From: Fidelibacterota bacterium
Lineage (GTDB): Bacteria > Fidelibacterota > UBA8477 > JABMPR01
Length of the DNA: 34,798 nucleotides
Assembly (NCBI GenBank): GCA_021736185.1
Contig: JAIPGJ010000017.1
Span: forward strand, 1 to 34,798
Direction of reading: 5' to 3'
Under the pieces are notes generated by a model. It worked only from the letters and a program-made list of their open reading frames with translations, did no database searches and was not told the DNA's origin. Made by a program: the position numbers and the translations under genes. This document shows, one piece after another, positions 15,842 to 23,187 of the stretch (its first letter is position 1; every line of letters starts with the position of its first letter).

Positions 15842-15922
15842 AAACCTGTTTTCGCGAAGCCAAACAGGTTTCAATGAATGAAAGCAATTTAGCCGTCGTT
15901 ACACGACGTCGGAAATTGCTTT
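15842..15922 (+). repeat. Double-hairpin repeat, copy 1
   Basis: Hairpin one: AAACCTGTTT (15842-15851), loop TCGCGAAGCC, AAACAGGTTT (15862-15871). Hairpin two: AAAGCAATTT (15881-15890) paired with AAATTGCTTT (15913-15922), enclosing an inner GTCGT-TAC-ACGAC stem. It lies between a BMC-P gene and the aldehyde dehydrogenase, ending 52 bases before the latter's ATG. A second copy at 18555 shows a compensatory base-pair change, so the structure is probably selected. It could be an attenuator, RNA-processing site or mobile repeat. Confidence 0.75.
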
Positions 15923-15974
15923 CTGAAAGGCAAAACGGTTTGACCAGATGGAATGTATACATCGGAGGTAGGAC

Positions 15975-17429
15975 ATGTCAAAGTTGACAGATAGTCAAGT
16001 TGACCTCATCGCAACCAGGGTAGCCTCGCTACTGAACCCGGGTCAGAGCCCGGAACCCCGGCTTACGCCAGTGGTTCCAGACCTGGGACAGACAGGCCAG
16101 ATGCATTATGGTGTTTTTACTACTGTAGATGGAGCAGTAAAGGCCACGCGAACGGCTTATGAGGCGCTCAATAAGCTGACCCTGGAGCAACGAACCACCA
16201 TTATTAACAGCATCCGCGCCAAAATGCGGATCCATGGTGAAGCGCTGGCCCGTAAGGCCCACGCCGAGACAGGCATGGGTCGTATTGAGGATAAAATACT
16301 CAAGAACCAGCTGGTCACTGAAAAAACCCAGGGCCCTGAAGCCTTGATACCTCAGGCTTTGTCTGGAGATCGAGGGTTAACTTTGACCGAATGGGCACCT
16401 TATGGTGTTATTGGCTCCATTACTCCCAGTACCAACCCGACTTCCACTATTATCTGTAATACCATTGGTATGCTAGCTGCCGGCAATGGCGTGGTCTTCA
16501 ATGTTCACCCCATGGCCAAGGAAACCAGCATTCTCAATGTTGAGTTGATCAATGAAGCCATCATCGAAGCCGGAGGACCACCCAATCTGGTCACCACGGT
16601 GGCCTCACCCACGATTCAAAGTGCCAATGAACTCATGCAGCACAAGGGTGTGGACCTCCTGGTGGTTACTGGTGGGGAAGCTGTGGTTAAAGCAGCCATG
16701 TCCAGTGGGAAACGTGCCCTTTGCGCCGGTCCCGGTAATCCGCCCGTTGTTGTGGATGAAACGGCCAACATTGAACAGGCCGCCAGGGATATTGTCCGGG
16801 GTGCCGGCATGGATAACGGGATTATCTGTGTCCTGGAAAAAGAAGTTTTTGTGGTAGAGTCAGTGGCCGATCAGCTTTTAGCGGCCTTTCCACGTCATGG
16901 CGCCGTGGTTTTAAAATCACACGAAGTCAATCAGCTGGAAAAAGTCATTTTCGAGAAAACCAACGGCATGCGTAAACCCGCTGTCATGAACAAGGAAATG
17001 ATTGGCAAGAATATTCAATTCATTCTTTCCAAAATCGGTATGCAGGTAGCGGATGATGTCCGAATTGCTATCATGCCAGTTTCCGTGGGTCATCCTCTGA
17101 TCTGGACCGAACAGCTCATGCCGGTTTTGCCAGTAGCCAGAGTGCCCAATGTGGATCAGGCCATTGACCTGGCCAAGGAGGCTGAACATAACTTCCGTCA
17201 CACCGCAGTCATTCACTCCAAAAATCTGGATAACCTGAGCCGCATGGCCCGGGTCATGGGTTGCAGTATCTTTGTTAAAAATGGTCCCACCCTGGCTGGT
17301 TTAGGCTACGGCGGTGAGGGCTATACATCATTTTCAATTGCCAGCCCCACCGGTGATGGACTCACAGGGCCTCATTCCTTTGTCCGTCCCATCCGCTGCG
17401 TGCTGGTTGACAACTTCAGGATCGTCTAA
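15975..17429 (+). CDS. BMC-associated CoA-acylating aldehyde dehydrogenase (PduP/EutE-like)
   Basis: 484 residues. Oxidises an aldehyde to an acyl-CoA with NAD+; here probably acetaldehyde to acetyl-CoA in the lumen. Residues 2-20 (SKLTDSQVDLIATRVASLL) form an amphipathic helix followed by a Pro/Gly linker, a typical encapsulation peptide. The domain shows the cofactor-binding core (YGVIGSITPSTNPTSTII), AGPGNPPVVVDETA and catalytic Cys285 in DNGIIC. Length is usual for PduP/EutE. The ATG has a strong GGAGGTAGGAC site. The stop overlaps the next gene's ATG by one base (TAATG). The double-hairpin repeat precedes it. The partner aldolase gene carries a matching helix. Confidence 0.95.
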   Translation: MSKLTDSQVDLIATRVASLLNPGQSPEPRLTPVVPDLGQTGQMHYGVFTTVDGAVKATRTAYEALNKLTLEQRTTIINSIRAKMRIHGEALARKAHAETGMGRIEDKILKNQLVTEKTQGPEALIPQALSGDRGLTLTEWAPYGVIGSITPSTNPTSTIICNTIGMLAAGNGVVFNVHPMAKETSILNVELINEAIIEAGGPPNLVTTVASPTIQSANELMQHKGVDLLVVTGGEAVVKAAMSSGKRALCAGPGNPPVVVDETANIEQAARDIVRGAGMDNGIICVLEKEVFVVESVADQLLAAFPRHGAVVLKSHEVNQLEKVIFEKTNGMRKPAVMNKEMIGKNIQFILSKIGMQVADDVRIAIMPVSVGHPLIWTEQLMPVLPVARVPNVDQAIDLAKEAEHNFRHTAVIHSKNLDNLSRMARVMGCSIFVKNGPTLAGLGYGGEGYTSFSIASPTGDGLTGPHSFVRPIRCVLVDNFRIV

Positions 17430-18034
17430 TGAAAGCACAAGACGCACTGGCTCTCATCGAGCTCGATAGTATTCCCGCAGGTATTCTCACTGCAGATGCC
17501 ATGCTCAAAGAAGCGCCCATCGCGGTTTTAAAATCCGGTACGGTTCATAATGGTAAATATCTCATCCTTATTGGGGGAAGTGTTGCTTCTGTGGGGATGG
17601 CTTTTGCCAAGGGCATGAGCCGGGGCCAGGATCATCTGCTGGACGCTGTTTTTCTCCCGGATATCCATGAAAGTGTTTATCAGGCGTGTTTAGGCAAGAG
17701 GTTGACTTGCGGGTCGGAAGCCTTATCTGTAATGGAGACCTTCACCGTAGCTGCGATCCTGCAGAGTTCCGATGCTGCCATGAAGGGTGCTGAGGTCGAG
17801 CTGGTGGAATTACGCCTGGCTGATGATCTGGGCGGTAAATCCATAGCTATATATGCCGGGAAAGTAGAAGACGTGGAAATGGCCATCAATCTCTCTGAAA
17901 AGGCCGTAGAAAAACCTGAAAACATCCTGTCACAGAGTATTATTCCCCATATAAGTCCAGAATTAGCCAAACAGATCAACGCTTCCACCTATTTTTCCAA
18001 ATCAGATCTGTCAAAACTTGAGGGTGCCGAATAA
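17429..18034 (+). CDS. BMC-T tandem shell protein, single-disk PduT-like type
   Basis: 201 residues with two tandem BMC domains: LALIELDSIPAGILTADAM then NGKYLILIGGSVASVG, and METFTVAAILQSSDAAMKGA then GKSIAIYAGKVEDVEMA. It resembles PduT-type trimers. PduT carries a [4Fe-4S] cluster bound by Cys38 at the three-fold axis; the corresponding residue here is His40 (GTVHNGK), so a PduT-like cluster is unlikely and another metal or simple pore lining is possible. A Cys pair sits elsewhere (ACLGKRLTCG). A 35-residue C-terminal extension with ISPELAKQINASTYFS is unusual. It is coupled to the upstream gene by overlap and abuts the next pentamer gene. Confidence 0.93.
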   Translation: MKAQDALALIELDSIPAGILTADAMLKEAPIAVLKSGTVHNGKYLILIGGSVASVGMAFAKGMSRGQDHLLDAVFLPDIHESVYQACLGKRLTCGSEALSVMETFTVAAILQSSDAAMKGAEVELVELRLADDLGGKSIAIYAGKVEDVEMAINLSEKAVEKPENILSQSIIPHISPELAKQINASTYFSKSDLSKLEGAE

Positions 18035-18306
18035 TGCTGTTGGGCAAAGTCATCGGAACTCTGACAGCCTCTACCATCTATGATGGCTTAGAGGGCGTCC
18101 CCATGCTCATGGTTCAACCCTTGGACAAGCATCAGACTCCAGAGGGCGAACCCATGGTAGCCGCGGATCCCACCAGAATGTGTGGTCCCGGTGAATTGAT
18201 CTATTATGAAAGCTCCCGCGAAGCAGCTCTCCTCTGTGATCCCTGGTTTGTCCCCGTTGATCATGCTGTGGTGGGTATTGTGGATGACATCCAGATAATG
18301 AGATGA
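18034..18306 (+). CDS. BMC-P pentameric vertex protein 2
   Basis: 90 residues of the EutN/CcmL fold: MLLGKVIGTLTAST, PLDKHQTPEGEPMVAADPTRM, GPGELIYYESSREA and the C-terminal VVGIVDDIQIMR. Its ATG overlaps the end of the BMC-T gene (AATAATG), so the two are translationally coupled. A degenerate second copy of its 3' end occurs at 18439-18494 downstream, showing that a related gene once lay there. Confidence 0.95.
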   Translation: MLLGKVIGTLTASTIYDGLEGVPMLMVQPLDKHQTPEGEPMVAADPTRMCGPGELIYYESSREAALLCDPWFVPVDHAVVGIVDDIQIMR

Positions 18307-18315
18307 TATGAGTAA

Positions 18316-18400
18316 GCCACAGATGGACACGGATGAAACACAGATTTATGCTAATAAACACCATCAAACATATCCGTGTAAATCAGTGAAGATCAGTGGC
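18316..18400. repeat. GCCAC...GTGGC inverted-repeat element, solo copy 3
   Basis: An 85-bp copy: left arm from 18316 begins GCCACAGATGGACACGG; right arm to 18400 ends ATCAGTGAAGATCAGTGGC, with flanking TAA and TAAA as in the other copies. It begins ten bases after the stop of BMC-P gene 2 and immediately precedes the BMC-P remnant, so insertion or recombination at this repeat may have broken the lost gene. Confidence 0.85.
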
Positions 18401-18438
18401 TAAAAGAGGTCAATTATGAATAGACACGATACAAAAAA

Positions 18439-18494
18439 GTTGATCAGCGGTGGTGGGTATTGTGGATGATATTCAGGTAGTAAAATATGTATAA
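18439..18494 (+). pseudogene. Remnant of a fourth BMC-P gene (3' end)
   Basis: The stretch is nearly identical to the 3' end of BMC-P gene 2 (18256-18304). From 18450 it reads VVGIVDDIQVVKYV and then stops at 18492-18494. One base is missing near the start of the match (GATCAGCGG against GATCATGCTG), so the frame is broken there, and no upstream part of a pentamer gene is visible. An ATG at 18416 opens only a short run (MNRHDTKKLIS) in another frame. It is a decayed duplicate pentamer gene. Confidence 0.7.
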
Positions 18495-18554
18495 TACTCC
18501 TCATTTACATACGGATATTTCCAACAGTCGTTCAAGGCAAACCAAGTCATACAG

Positions 18555-18643
18555 AAACCTGTTTTCGCGAAGCCAAACAGGTTTAGACATTTGGACAAAC
18601 AAAAGCGATTTAGCCGTAGCTGCACTTCGTTGGAAATCGCTTT
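18555..18643 (+). repeat. Double-hairpin repeat, copy 2
   Basis: Hairpin one is identical to copy 1 (AAACCTGTTT, loop TCGCGAAGCC, AAACAGGTTT; 18555-18584). Hairpin two has AAAGCGATTT (18602-18611) paired with AAATCGCTTT (18634-18643): the A-T pair of copy 1 is replaced by G-C in both strands. The spacing between hairpins is 17 bases against 9 in copy 1. It ends 65 bases before the third pentamer gene and is followed by a short T run (CTTTTTAG), so a terminator or attenuator role is possible. Confidence 0.75.
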
Positions 18644-18708
18644 TTAGCACTTCCGCCCCATGCATTCGCTGCAGTAAGCAAAGAGTCTATCGTGGAATGG
18701 AGTAAATT

Positions 18709-18978
18709 ATGATACTGGGCAAAGTCTGCGGCACCATCCACTCCACCATCAATCACGACTTTTATGATAACCAGCGCCTATTGGTTGTTGACAAGCTGGA
18801 TGCCTATTTAAAACCCACTGGTAAATATCTCATCTGCATTGACCGCGTCGATGCCGGCGTGGGCGAGATCGTCCTTATGCTGGATGAGGGAAATGGTGCC
18901 CGGCAGATTGTCGGTGACTCCAACGCCCCCCTGCGCTCCGTCATTGTGGGTATTGTTGACGAGGTCAATCTTTCCTGA
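18709..18978 (+). CDS. BMC-P pentameric vertex protein 3
   Basis: 89 residues of the EutN/CcmL fold: MILGKVCGTIHST, VVDKLDAYLKPTGKYLICIDRVDAG split across two strands, GVGEIVLMLDEGNGARQIV, and VIVGIVDEVNLS at the end. It closes the BMC locus. The spacer before it (18307-18708) holds an inverted-repeat copy, a decayed pentamer gene and the second double hairpin. GGAATGGAGTAAATT upstream supplies the ribosome-binding site. Three distinct pentamer genes match the count in the Haliangium ochraceum shell. Confidence 0.94.
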   Translation: MILGKVCGTIHSTINHDFYDNQRLLVVDKLDAYLKPTGKYLICIDRVDAGVGEIVLMLDEGNGARQIVGDSNAPLRSVIVGIVDEVNLS

Positions 18979-18986
18979 TTTTCAAA

Positions 18987-19010
18987 AACACCTTATTTAA
19001 ACAGGGTGTT
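18987..19010 (+). terminator. Possible weak terminator after the BMC locus
   Basis: AACACC (18987-18992) and GGTGTT (19005-19010) form a 6-bp stem with a 12-base AT-rich loop nine bases after the last BMC stop. No T tract follows, so intrinsic termination would be weak. Confidence 0.3.
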
Positions 19011-19100
19011 GGCTAGATTCACAGAAACTCATAAATCACCTTGGTGAAAGACCTCTCAACGTCTATCCTGCAACGACATTAATAATATGGGACATACGAC

Positions 19101-20516
19101 ATGAATGACGCAGAACAGATAGTGGTAAAAAAGGGTGACAGCATTGAGCTGGAAATTGAAAGTCTGGCCTTTGGTGGCAAAGGTGTTGCCAAGGTAGAGG
19201 GACTCGCCATCTTTGTCGAACGAGTGATCCCGGGACAAAAAGTACTGGCCCGTATAGTAAAAAAGAAAAAGAGCTACGCCGAAGCCTATCCCCTGGAAGT
19301 GCTGAGAAAAGCCCCCAACGAAATTGAAGCGAAATGTCCTGCTTTTGGGACCTGCGGCGGTTGCAGAATTCAGAATTTGGAATACACAGATCAACTGTTT
19401 GAAAAAACCCGTCAGGTTCGAGATTTGATCCAACGTGTCGGTGGTTTTAGCGATTTCGAAGTGCCGGCAGCCCTGCCTTCACCGGAGGCCTTCCATTACC
19501 GCAATAAAATGGAATTTACCTTTACCAGCACACCCTGGCGCAACCATCCTGACGATGAAGACCAACCCTTCGGTCTCGGTCAGCATATCCCTGGACGATT
19601 TGACAAAATAGTCCATCTGGAGACCTGCTATCTTCAAAAACCAGTGATGAATGACATTATGAATTTTGTCTTCGCTTTTGGACAGGAACACAAATGGGAA
19701 GCCTATAATAATAAGACCCATGCCGGCTGGGCCAGAAACCTGGTGTTGCGCTATGGTGAACATACCGATGAGATCATGGTCAATCTGGTTACTAAAACTT
19801 ATGAGAAAGAGCACATGCAGGTTTTCAAGCAAGCCATCATGTCTGCCTTTCCTCAGATTACCACTCTGATTAACAGTATTAACACACGTTTATCTGATAC
19901 TGCTATCGGCGAGTCAGAAGTAATCCTCCATGGCCCGGGACATATTCGCGATCGACTGGGTGACTCGGAATTTGAGATTTCCGCATCTTCTTTTTTCCAG
20001 ACCAACACCCGTCAAGCGGAAACCCTCTATGCTGAGGCCTTGAAAGCGGCTGGTCTTCAGGGTGGGGAAGTGGTCTATGATCTCTACTGTGGCACAGGAA
20101 CCATCGCTCTATTCCTTGCTAAGCAGGCCAAAAAGGTCTATGGTTTTGAATTGATTGCCAGCTCCATAAAGAATGCCCGTAGAAATGCCAAGGCTCAGGG
20201 TTTTGATAATGTGGAATTCATTCTGGGTGATCTAAAAGATGTCCTTTCCCAGAATGTGGACCGTATTGAAGCGGCTGATGTGATTGTGGTTGATCCACCT
20301 CGGGCAGGCTTGCACCAGAATGTGGTGGATGATATTCTCAAGGTGGGTCCCAAACGGCTGGTCTATGTTTCCTGTAATCCTTCAACCCTGGCCAGAGATC
20401 TCAAGCTTTTCTGCGCCACCGATTATGAGCTGGTCAGCGTCCAGCCCGTGGATATGTTTCCCCACACCACTCACATTGAGACGGTGGCTCAGTTGAAACG
20501 GATAAGAAAAGGCTAG
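19101..20516 (+). CDS. 23S rRNA (uracil-5-)-methyltransferase, RlmD/RumA family
   Basis: 471 residues. Methylates C5 of a uridine in 23S rRNA (or tRNA, in RlmCD/TrmA-like relatives) using S-adenosylmethionine. An N-terminal TRAM domain (about 10-68) comes first; a [4Fe-4S] site follows with Cys79, Cys85, Cys88 and Cys176 (LETCYLQ). The methyltransferase core has the SAM motif DLYCGTGTIALFLA (327-340), DPPRAGL (398-404), catalytic Cys425 in YVSCNPSTLARD and the C-terminal HIETVAQL. The exact target position cannot be fixed from sequence. Housekeeping gene, not obviously linked to the BMC locus upstream. Confidence 0.92.
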   Translation: MNDAEQIVVKKGDSIELEIESLAFGGKGVAKVEGLAIFVERVIPGQKVLARIVKKKKSYAEAYPLEVLRKAPNEIEAKCPAFGTCGGCRIQNLEYTDQLFEKTRQVRDLIQRVGGFSDFEVPAALPSPEAFHYRNKMEFTFTSTPWRNHPDDEDQPFGLGQHIPGRFDKIVHLETCYLQKPVMNDIMNFVFAFGQEHKWEAYNNKTHAGWARNLVLRYGEHTDEIMVNLVTKTYEKEHMQVFKQAIMSAFPQITTLINSINTRLSDTAIGESEVILHGPGHIRDRLGDSEFEISASSFFQTNTRQAETLYAEALKAAGLQGGEVVYDLYCGTGTIALFLAKQAKKVYGFELIASSIKNARRNAKAQGFDNVEFILGDLKDVLSQNVDRIEAADVIVVDPPRAGLHQNVVDDILKVGPKRLVYVSCNPSTLARDLKLFCATDYELVSVQPVDMFPHTTHIETVAQLKRIRKG

Positions 20517-20539
20517 TTAAAAAGGAAAGGTTAAAGAAA

Positions 20540-20935
20540 ATGAAAAAGTTGAGAACCCTGCGGACTGGGATGCTAGTTTTATTCATCTTGAGCAGCAGTC
20601 TGTCGTTGCACTATTGTTCGATACCCCAAAAAGAAGTTACACCGCAGGAAAACAAAATGCTAGCTACCGCACTGGACTCAAAAGTGAGCTATGCTGATCA
20701 TATCCAGCCTCTCATGGAAATCAGCTGCACGCCCTGCCATTGGCCTGAAAAAGGCAAAAAAAAATTACTTAACACCTATGCAACAACGGTCGAAAACATC
20801 GATGAAATTATTTATCGGGTTAAATTGCCCAGCGACAGTACTGAATTCATGCCCTATAAGAGTAAAAGATTACCACTGTCAGCGACTCAGATCCAATTAT
20901 TAGTAAACTGGCGTGATCAAGGGATGGCCAGGTAG
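20540..20935 (+). CDS. Small exported c-type cytochrome-like protein
   Basis: 131 residues with an N-terminal hydrophobic signal; Cys26 in SLHYC could be a lipidation site, though the lipobox is poor. A single haem-binding CTPCH motif (Cys63, Cys66, His67) lies in YADHIQPLMEISCTPCHW, the usual start of c-type domains found at the end of periplasmic proteins in planctomycetes and FCB bacteria. The EFMPYKSKRLPLS stretch supplies a likely axial Met, and IQLLVNWRDQGM is the typical final helix. It probably carries electrons in the periplasm or outer membrane. AAAGGTTAAAGAAA precedes the ATG. No partner oxidoreductase is adjacent. Confidence 0.8.
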   Translation: MKKLRTLRTGMLVLFILSSSLSLHYCSIPQKEVTPQENKMLATALDSKVSYADHIQPLMEISCTPCHWPEKGKKKLLNTYATTVENIDEIIYRVKLPSDSTEFMPYKSKRLPLSATQIQLLVNWRDQGMAR

Positions 20936-21136
20936 TAGCAATATTTTCTAAATAACCCAGTAGCTCAATCTGAGGTAAAAAATCCTCAAGGGCATCTTCT
21001 TACTATTAGTGACAGCTTTTGCTGAGCTTGGAAAAGCTCCAGACGACATCAGTTAAAGATCACCCCGAGACAGAGGAGATTCAGCACTTGAACCTCTGTG
21101 AGTGATGGCTTTCTTTTTAGCATGAGGAGCATATTT

Positions 21137-22072
21137 ATGGACTACCAGGAGATAATCCGTTGGCTTTTAGAGGGTGATGTTTCCATCCAGTATCAAGTTC
21201 ACAGGGATTTACAGGGAGGGGAGCGTTCCGACTTCCAGGCGCGGATTGCCACGGAGGGCTGGGGCTCGCAATTTCTGGCCAAGCGTAGGCCTGATGGTCA
21301 TTGGGGTTTGAAATTTTATCAGCCTAAATGGATTTCTACGCATTACACCCTTCTCGATTTACGTTATCTCTGTATGGCACCTGACACACGCCAACCTAGG
21401 GAAACAGTTGGGATCATCCTGGACACCGAAAAAGCTCCCGATGGCGGCATTAAGCCCATCGGTGCCAATCAGGCCAGTGATGTCTGTATCAACGGCATGT
21501 TTCTTAATTATGCCTCATATTTTGGAGCCGATCCGGAAAAACTCAGATCGGTGGTTGACATGCTGCTCTCCCAGCACATGGCTGACGGTGGCTTCAACTG
21601 TCGTTCTAATGGCAGCGGGGCGCGACATAGTTCGCTCCACACCACGCTTTCGGTTCTGGAGGGTTTCGGTGAATATCATCAAAATGGATATTTATATCGC
21701 TTAGATGAGATAAACCAGGCAGCTAGGGCCGCAGAAGAATTCATTCTCATGCACCAACTGTATCTTTCCGATAAAACGGGAGAGATCATCAACAAGAATT
21801 TTCTGAAGCTCACCTATCCAGGCCGCTGGTATTACGACATTCTCAAAGCGCTTGATTATTTTGCTGCATCCGGAGCGGAATGGGATTCCCGTATGGAACC
21901 TGCTCTTCAGGTTTTACTGAAGAAACGCAACCAAGACGGCACCTGGAATGTCCGGTCCAAACATCCCGGGCAGGTTCATTTTGAGATGGAACAGGCCGGG
22001 AAACCCAGTCGCTGGAATACATTAAGAGCCTTGCGCGTGTTAAAACAATATGGTCCTGACCTTCAGGAATGA
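21137..22072 (+). CDS. Squalene-cyclase/prenyltransferase-fold (alpha/alpha toroid) protein
   Basis: 311 residues from the ATG at 21137, which has GAGGAG at seven bases; the frame opens at 21098, but that start has no site. Repeated motifs of the alpha6-alpha6 barrel are visible: PDGHWG, then LLSQHMADGGFNCRSNGSG, LHTTLSVLEGF and KKRNQDGTWNVRSK, plus GRWYYDILKALDYF. The catalytic DxDD of squalene-hopene cyclases was not seen, so it is more likely a non-canonical member. Homologues are widely annotated as hypothetical or prenyltransferase-like. Function is unknown; it stands alone. Confidence 0.75.
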   Translation: MDYQEIIRWLLEGDVSIQYQVHRDLQGGERSDFQARIATEGWGSQFLAKRRPDGHWGLKFYQPKWISTHYTLLDLRYLCMAPDTRQPRETVGIILDTEKAPDGGIKPIGANQASDVCINGMFLNYASYFGADPEKLRSVVDMLLSQHMADGGFNCRSNGSGARHSSLHTTLSVLEGFGEYHQNGYLYRLDEINQAARAAEEFILMHQLYLSDKTGEIINKNFLKLTYPGRWYYDILKALDYFAASGAEWDSRMEPALQVLLKKRNQDGTWNVRSKHPGQVHFEMEQAGKPSRWNTLRALRVLKQYGPDLQE

Positions 22073-22165
22073 CCGCATTCCGTTTTAGCGAGCGCTTGAG
22101 TCTCACTGAACCCTGCGACAACGCTTCGACCCTCCTTCCGCAAGGACCGCTAACGCAAAACAAAC

Positions 22166-22195
22166 AGGGTGATCGACTTCTCAGTCGACCACCCT
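22166..22195. terminator. Bidirectional-type hairpin between convergent genes
   Basis: AGGGTG (22166-22171) pairs with CACCCT (22190-22195) and TCGACT (22173-22178) with AGTCGA (22183-22188), one mismatch between them, loop TCTC. It lies between the plus-strand toroid gene and the minus-strand lipoprotein gene. On the minus side it is followed by the T-rich GTTTGTTTTG, as expected for termination of the lipoprotein gene. Confidence 0.7.
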
Positions 22196-22227
22196 ATAAA
22201 ACGATAATAAATAATTATATGTGTAGA

Positions 22228-22713
22228 CTATTTTTTCGTCGCCGTTAACTGGTAACAGGTCGCCTCATACCAATCATTTCCAGCTGCTTCACAGGCGGTC
22301 ATGTCAACACCGTCCACTGTTTCACCATCAGGGTCTTCACAATAGGCATCTTCACTGCCAATAATTGTGAAAGTATCCCCACTAAGATCAACCGTGGCAC
22401 ACTCACCATCTAAACAAAGCTGATCTCCATTGGCTTCCCAGGCAAGAGTGTCTGTTTCAGTCATTCCAAATGCTGAGGTTGAAATATGAACAGTTCCATC
22501 GGCATTGAATGTGTATTCCATACTAACGCCAAAAGCGACTACCAGCGCCCAACCAGTATAATCCAGCGCTCCTGAGCAATCTGCATTGGCGTACTGACCC
22601 ATGTTGGTGATACTCCAGTCGCCTATGACCTTCTCGCTGAGGCTTTTTTCCTTAGCGTCCTCTTCGCAACTGAGGAGTGCCAGACAACAAAATAAGATGG
22701 TTAAGTATTTCAA
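22228..22713 (-). CDS. Lipoprotein of unknown function
   Basis: From the TTG at 22713 the product is 161 residues. AAGGAG lies six bases upstream of this TTG, while the ATG at 22737 has no site of its own, so TTG is preferred. The signal region LTILFCCLALLSC ends in a good lipobox (LLSC). The mature domain reads GDWSITNMGQY, YTFNADGTVHIS, WEANGDQLCLDG and TFTIIGSEDAYCED, a lipocalin-like beta pattern seen in many FCB lipoproteins. Six Cys in the mature part suggest disulfides. A probable terminator hairpin lies just downstream. Function is unknown. Confidence 0.7.
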   Translation of the reverse strand: MKYLTILFCCLALLSCEEDAKEKSLSEKVIGDWSITNMGQYANADCSGALDYTGWALVVAFGVSMEYTFNADGTVHISTSAFGMTETDTLAWEANGDQLCLDGECATVDLSGDTFTIIGSEDAYCEDPDGETVDGVDMTACEAAGNDWYEATCYQLTATKK

Positions 22714-22737
22714 GCTTCTCTCCTTGTGGTTAAGCAT

Positions 22738-23187
22738 CCCCCCAGGGAGGAGCTATTTGATGTTGATAGATTGGGAAACCACATATTTTAATGGATAGGT
22801 ATTAATTGTCAATGGCAAAAGTATTCTCGGGATTTGGGAAAAACGGGACATTGAGGTGCCCTGTCGAGTCGTAGCGTGTAACACGCAAACTGATCGAAAT
22901 GTCCAGTATTGGCATGAGCCTAACCCTTCGAAAGCCTCAAGGATCGGCTCTCAATAAAACCCCAATGCAACGGGGAATCAAAAAAGGCCTCTGCGACCTC
23001 TGCGGTCTTTGCGGTTTATCTCCAATCCCCTCCGTTTTCACGGAACTATCCACCCCTTTTATCATATATTCCAACGCTATCTGCGAAGCCAGGATCGATT
23101 GGGATAGATCGAAGCGGTGTGGGTATCACTGAAAAAAATGAAACGAATTACCACCTCGTCTAAAAACATTTCCACAAGGAGTTGAAT
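22738..23187. other. Intergenic region with a CTCTGCG-type tandem motif
   Basis: No convincing gene. At 22986-23018 the tandem units CTCTGCGAC, CTCTGCGGT and CTTTGCGGT follow one another at nine-base steps. This kind of motif is common in dispersed intergenic repeats, but no inverted partner was found in the window. A short GCGTG-TAA-CACGC hairpin is at about 22872-22884. A frame at 22899-23132 runs across the repeat and is not credible. Confidence 0.5.

Noticed and set aside
15842-15922. Integron attC-site reading of the double hairpin
   Set aside because: No core-site consensus (RYYYAAC/GTTRRRY pair) and no integrase in the window.
15441-15962. Minus-strand frame of 173 codons
   Set aside because: It is antisense to the pentamer gene and includes the double hairpin; the coding signal on the plus strand is clear.
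13780-18643. CRISPR array reading of the repeated sequences in the BMC locus
   Set aside because: The repeats are few, palindromic or paired as hairpins, unequally spaced and separated by genes; no cas gene is present.
21014-21038. AGCTTTT...AAAAGCT hairpin between the cytochrome-like and toroid genes
   Set aside because: A 7-bp stem with an 11-base loop and no T tract, too far from the upstream stop to call a terminator.
22899-23132. Plus-strand frame of 77 codons with CDLCGLCGL
   Set aside because: It runs through the CTCTGCG tandem motif, which makes the repeated residues. It has no ribosome-binding site and no protein-like remainder.
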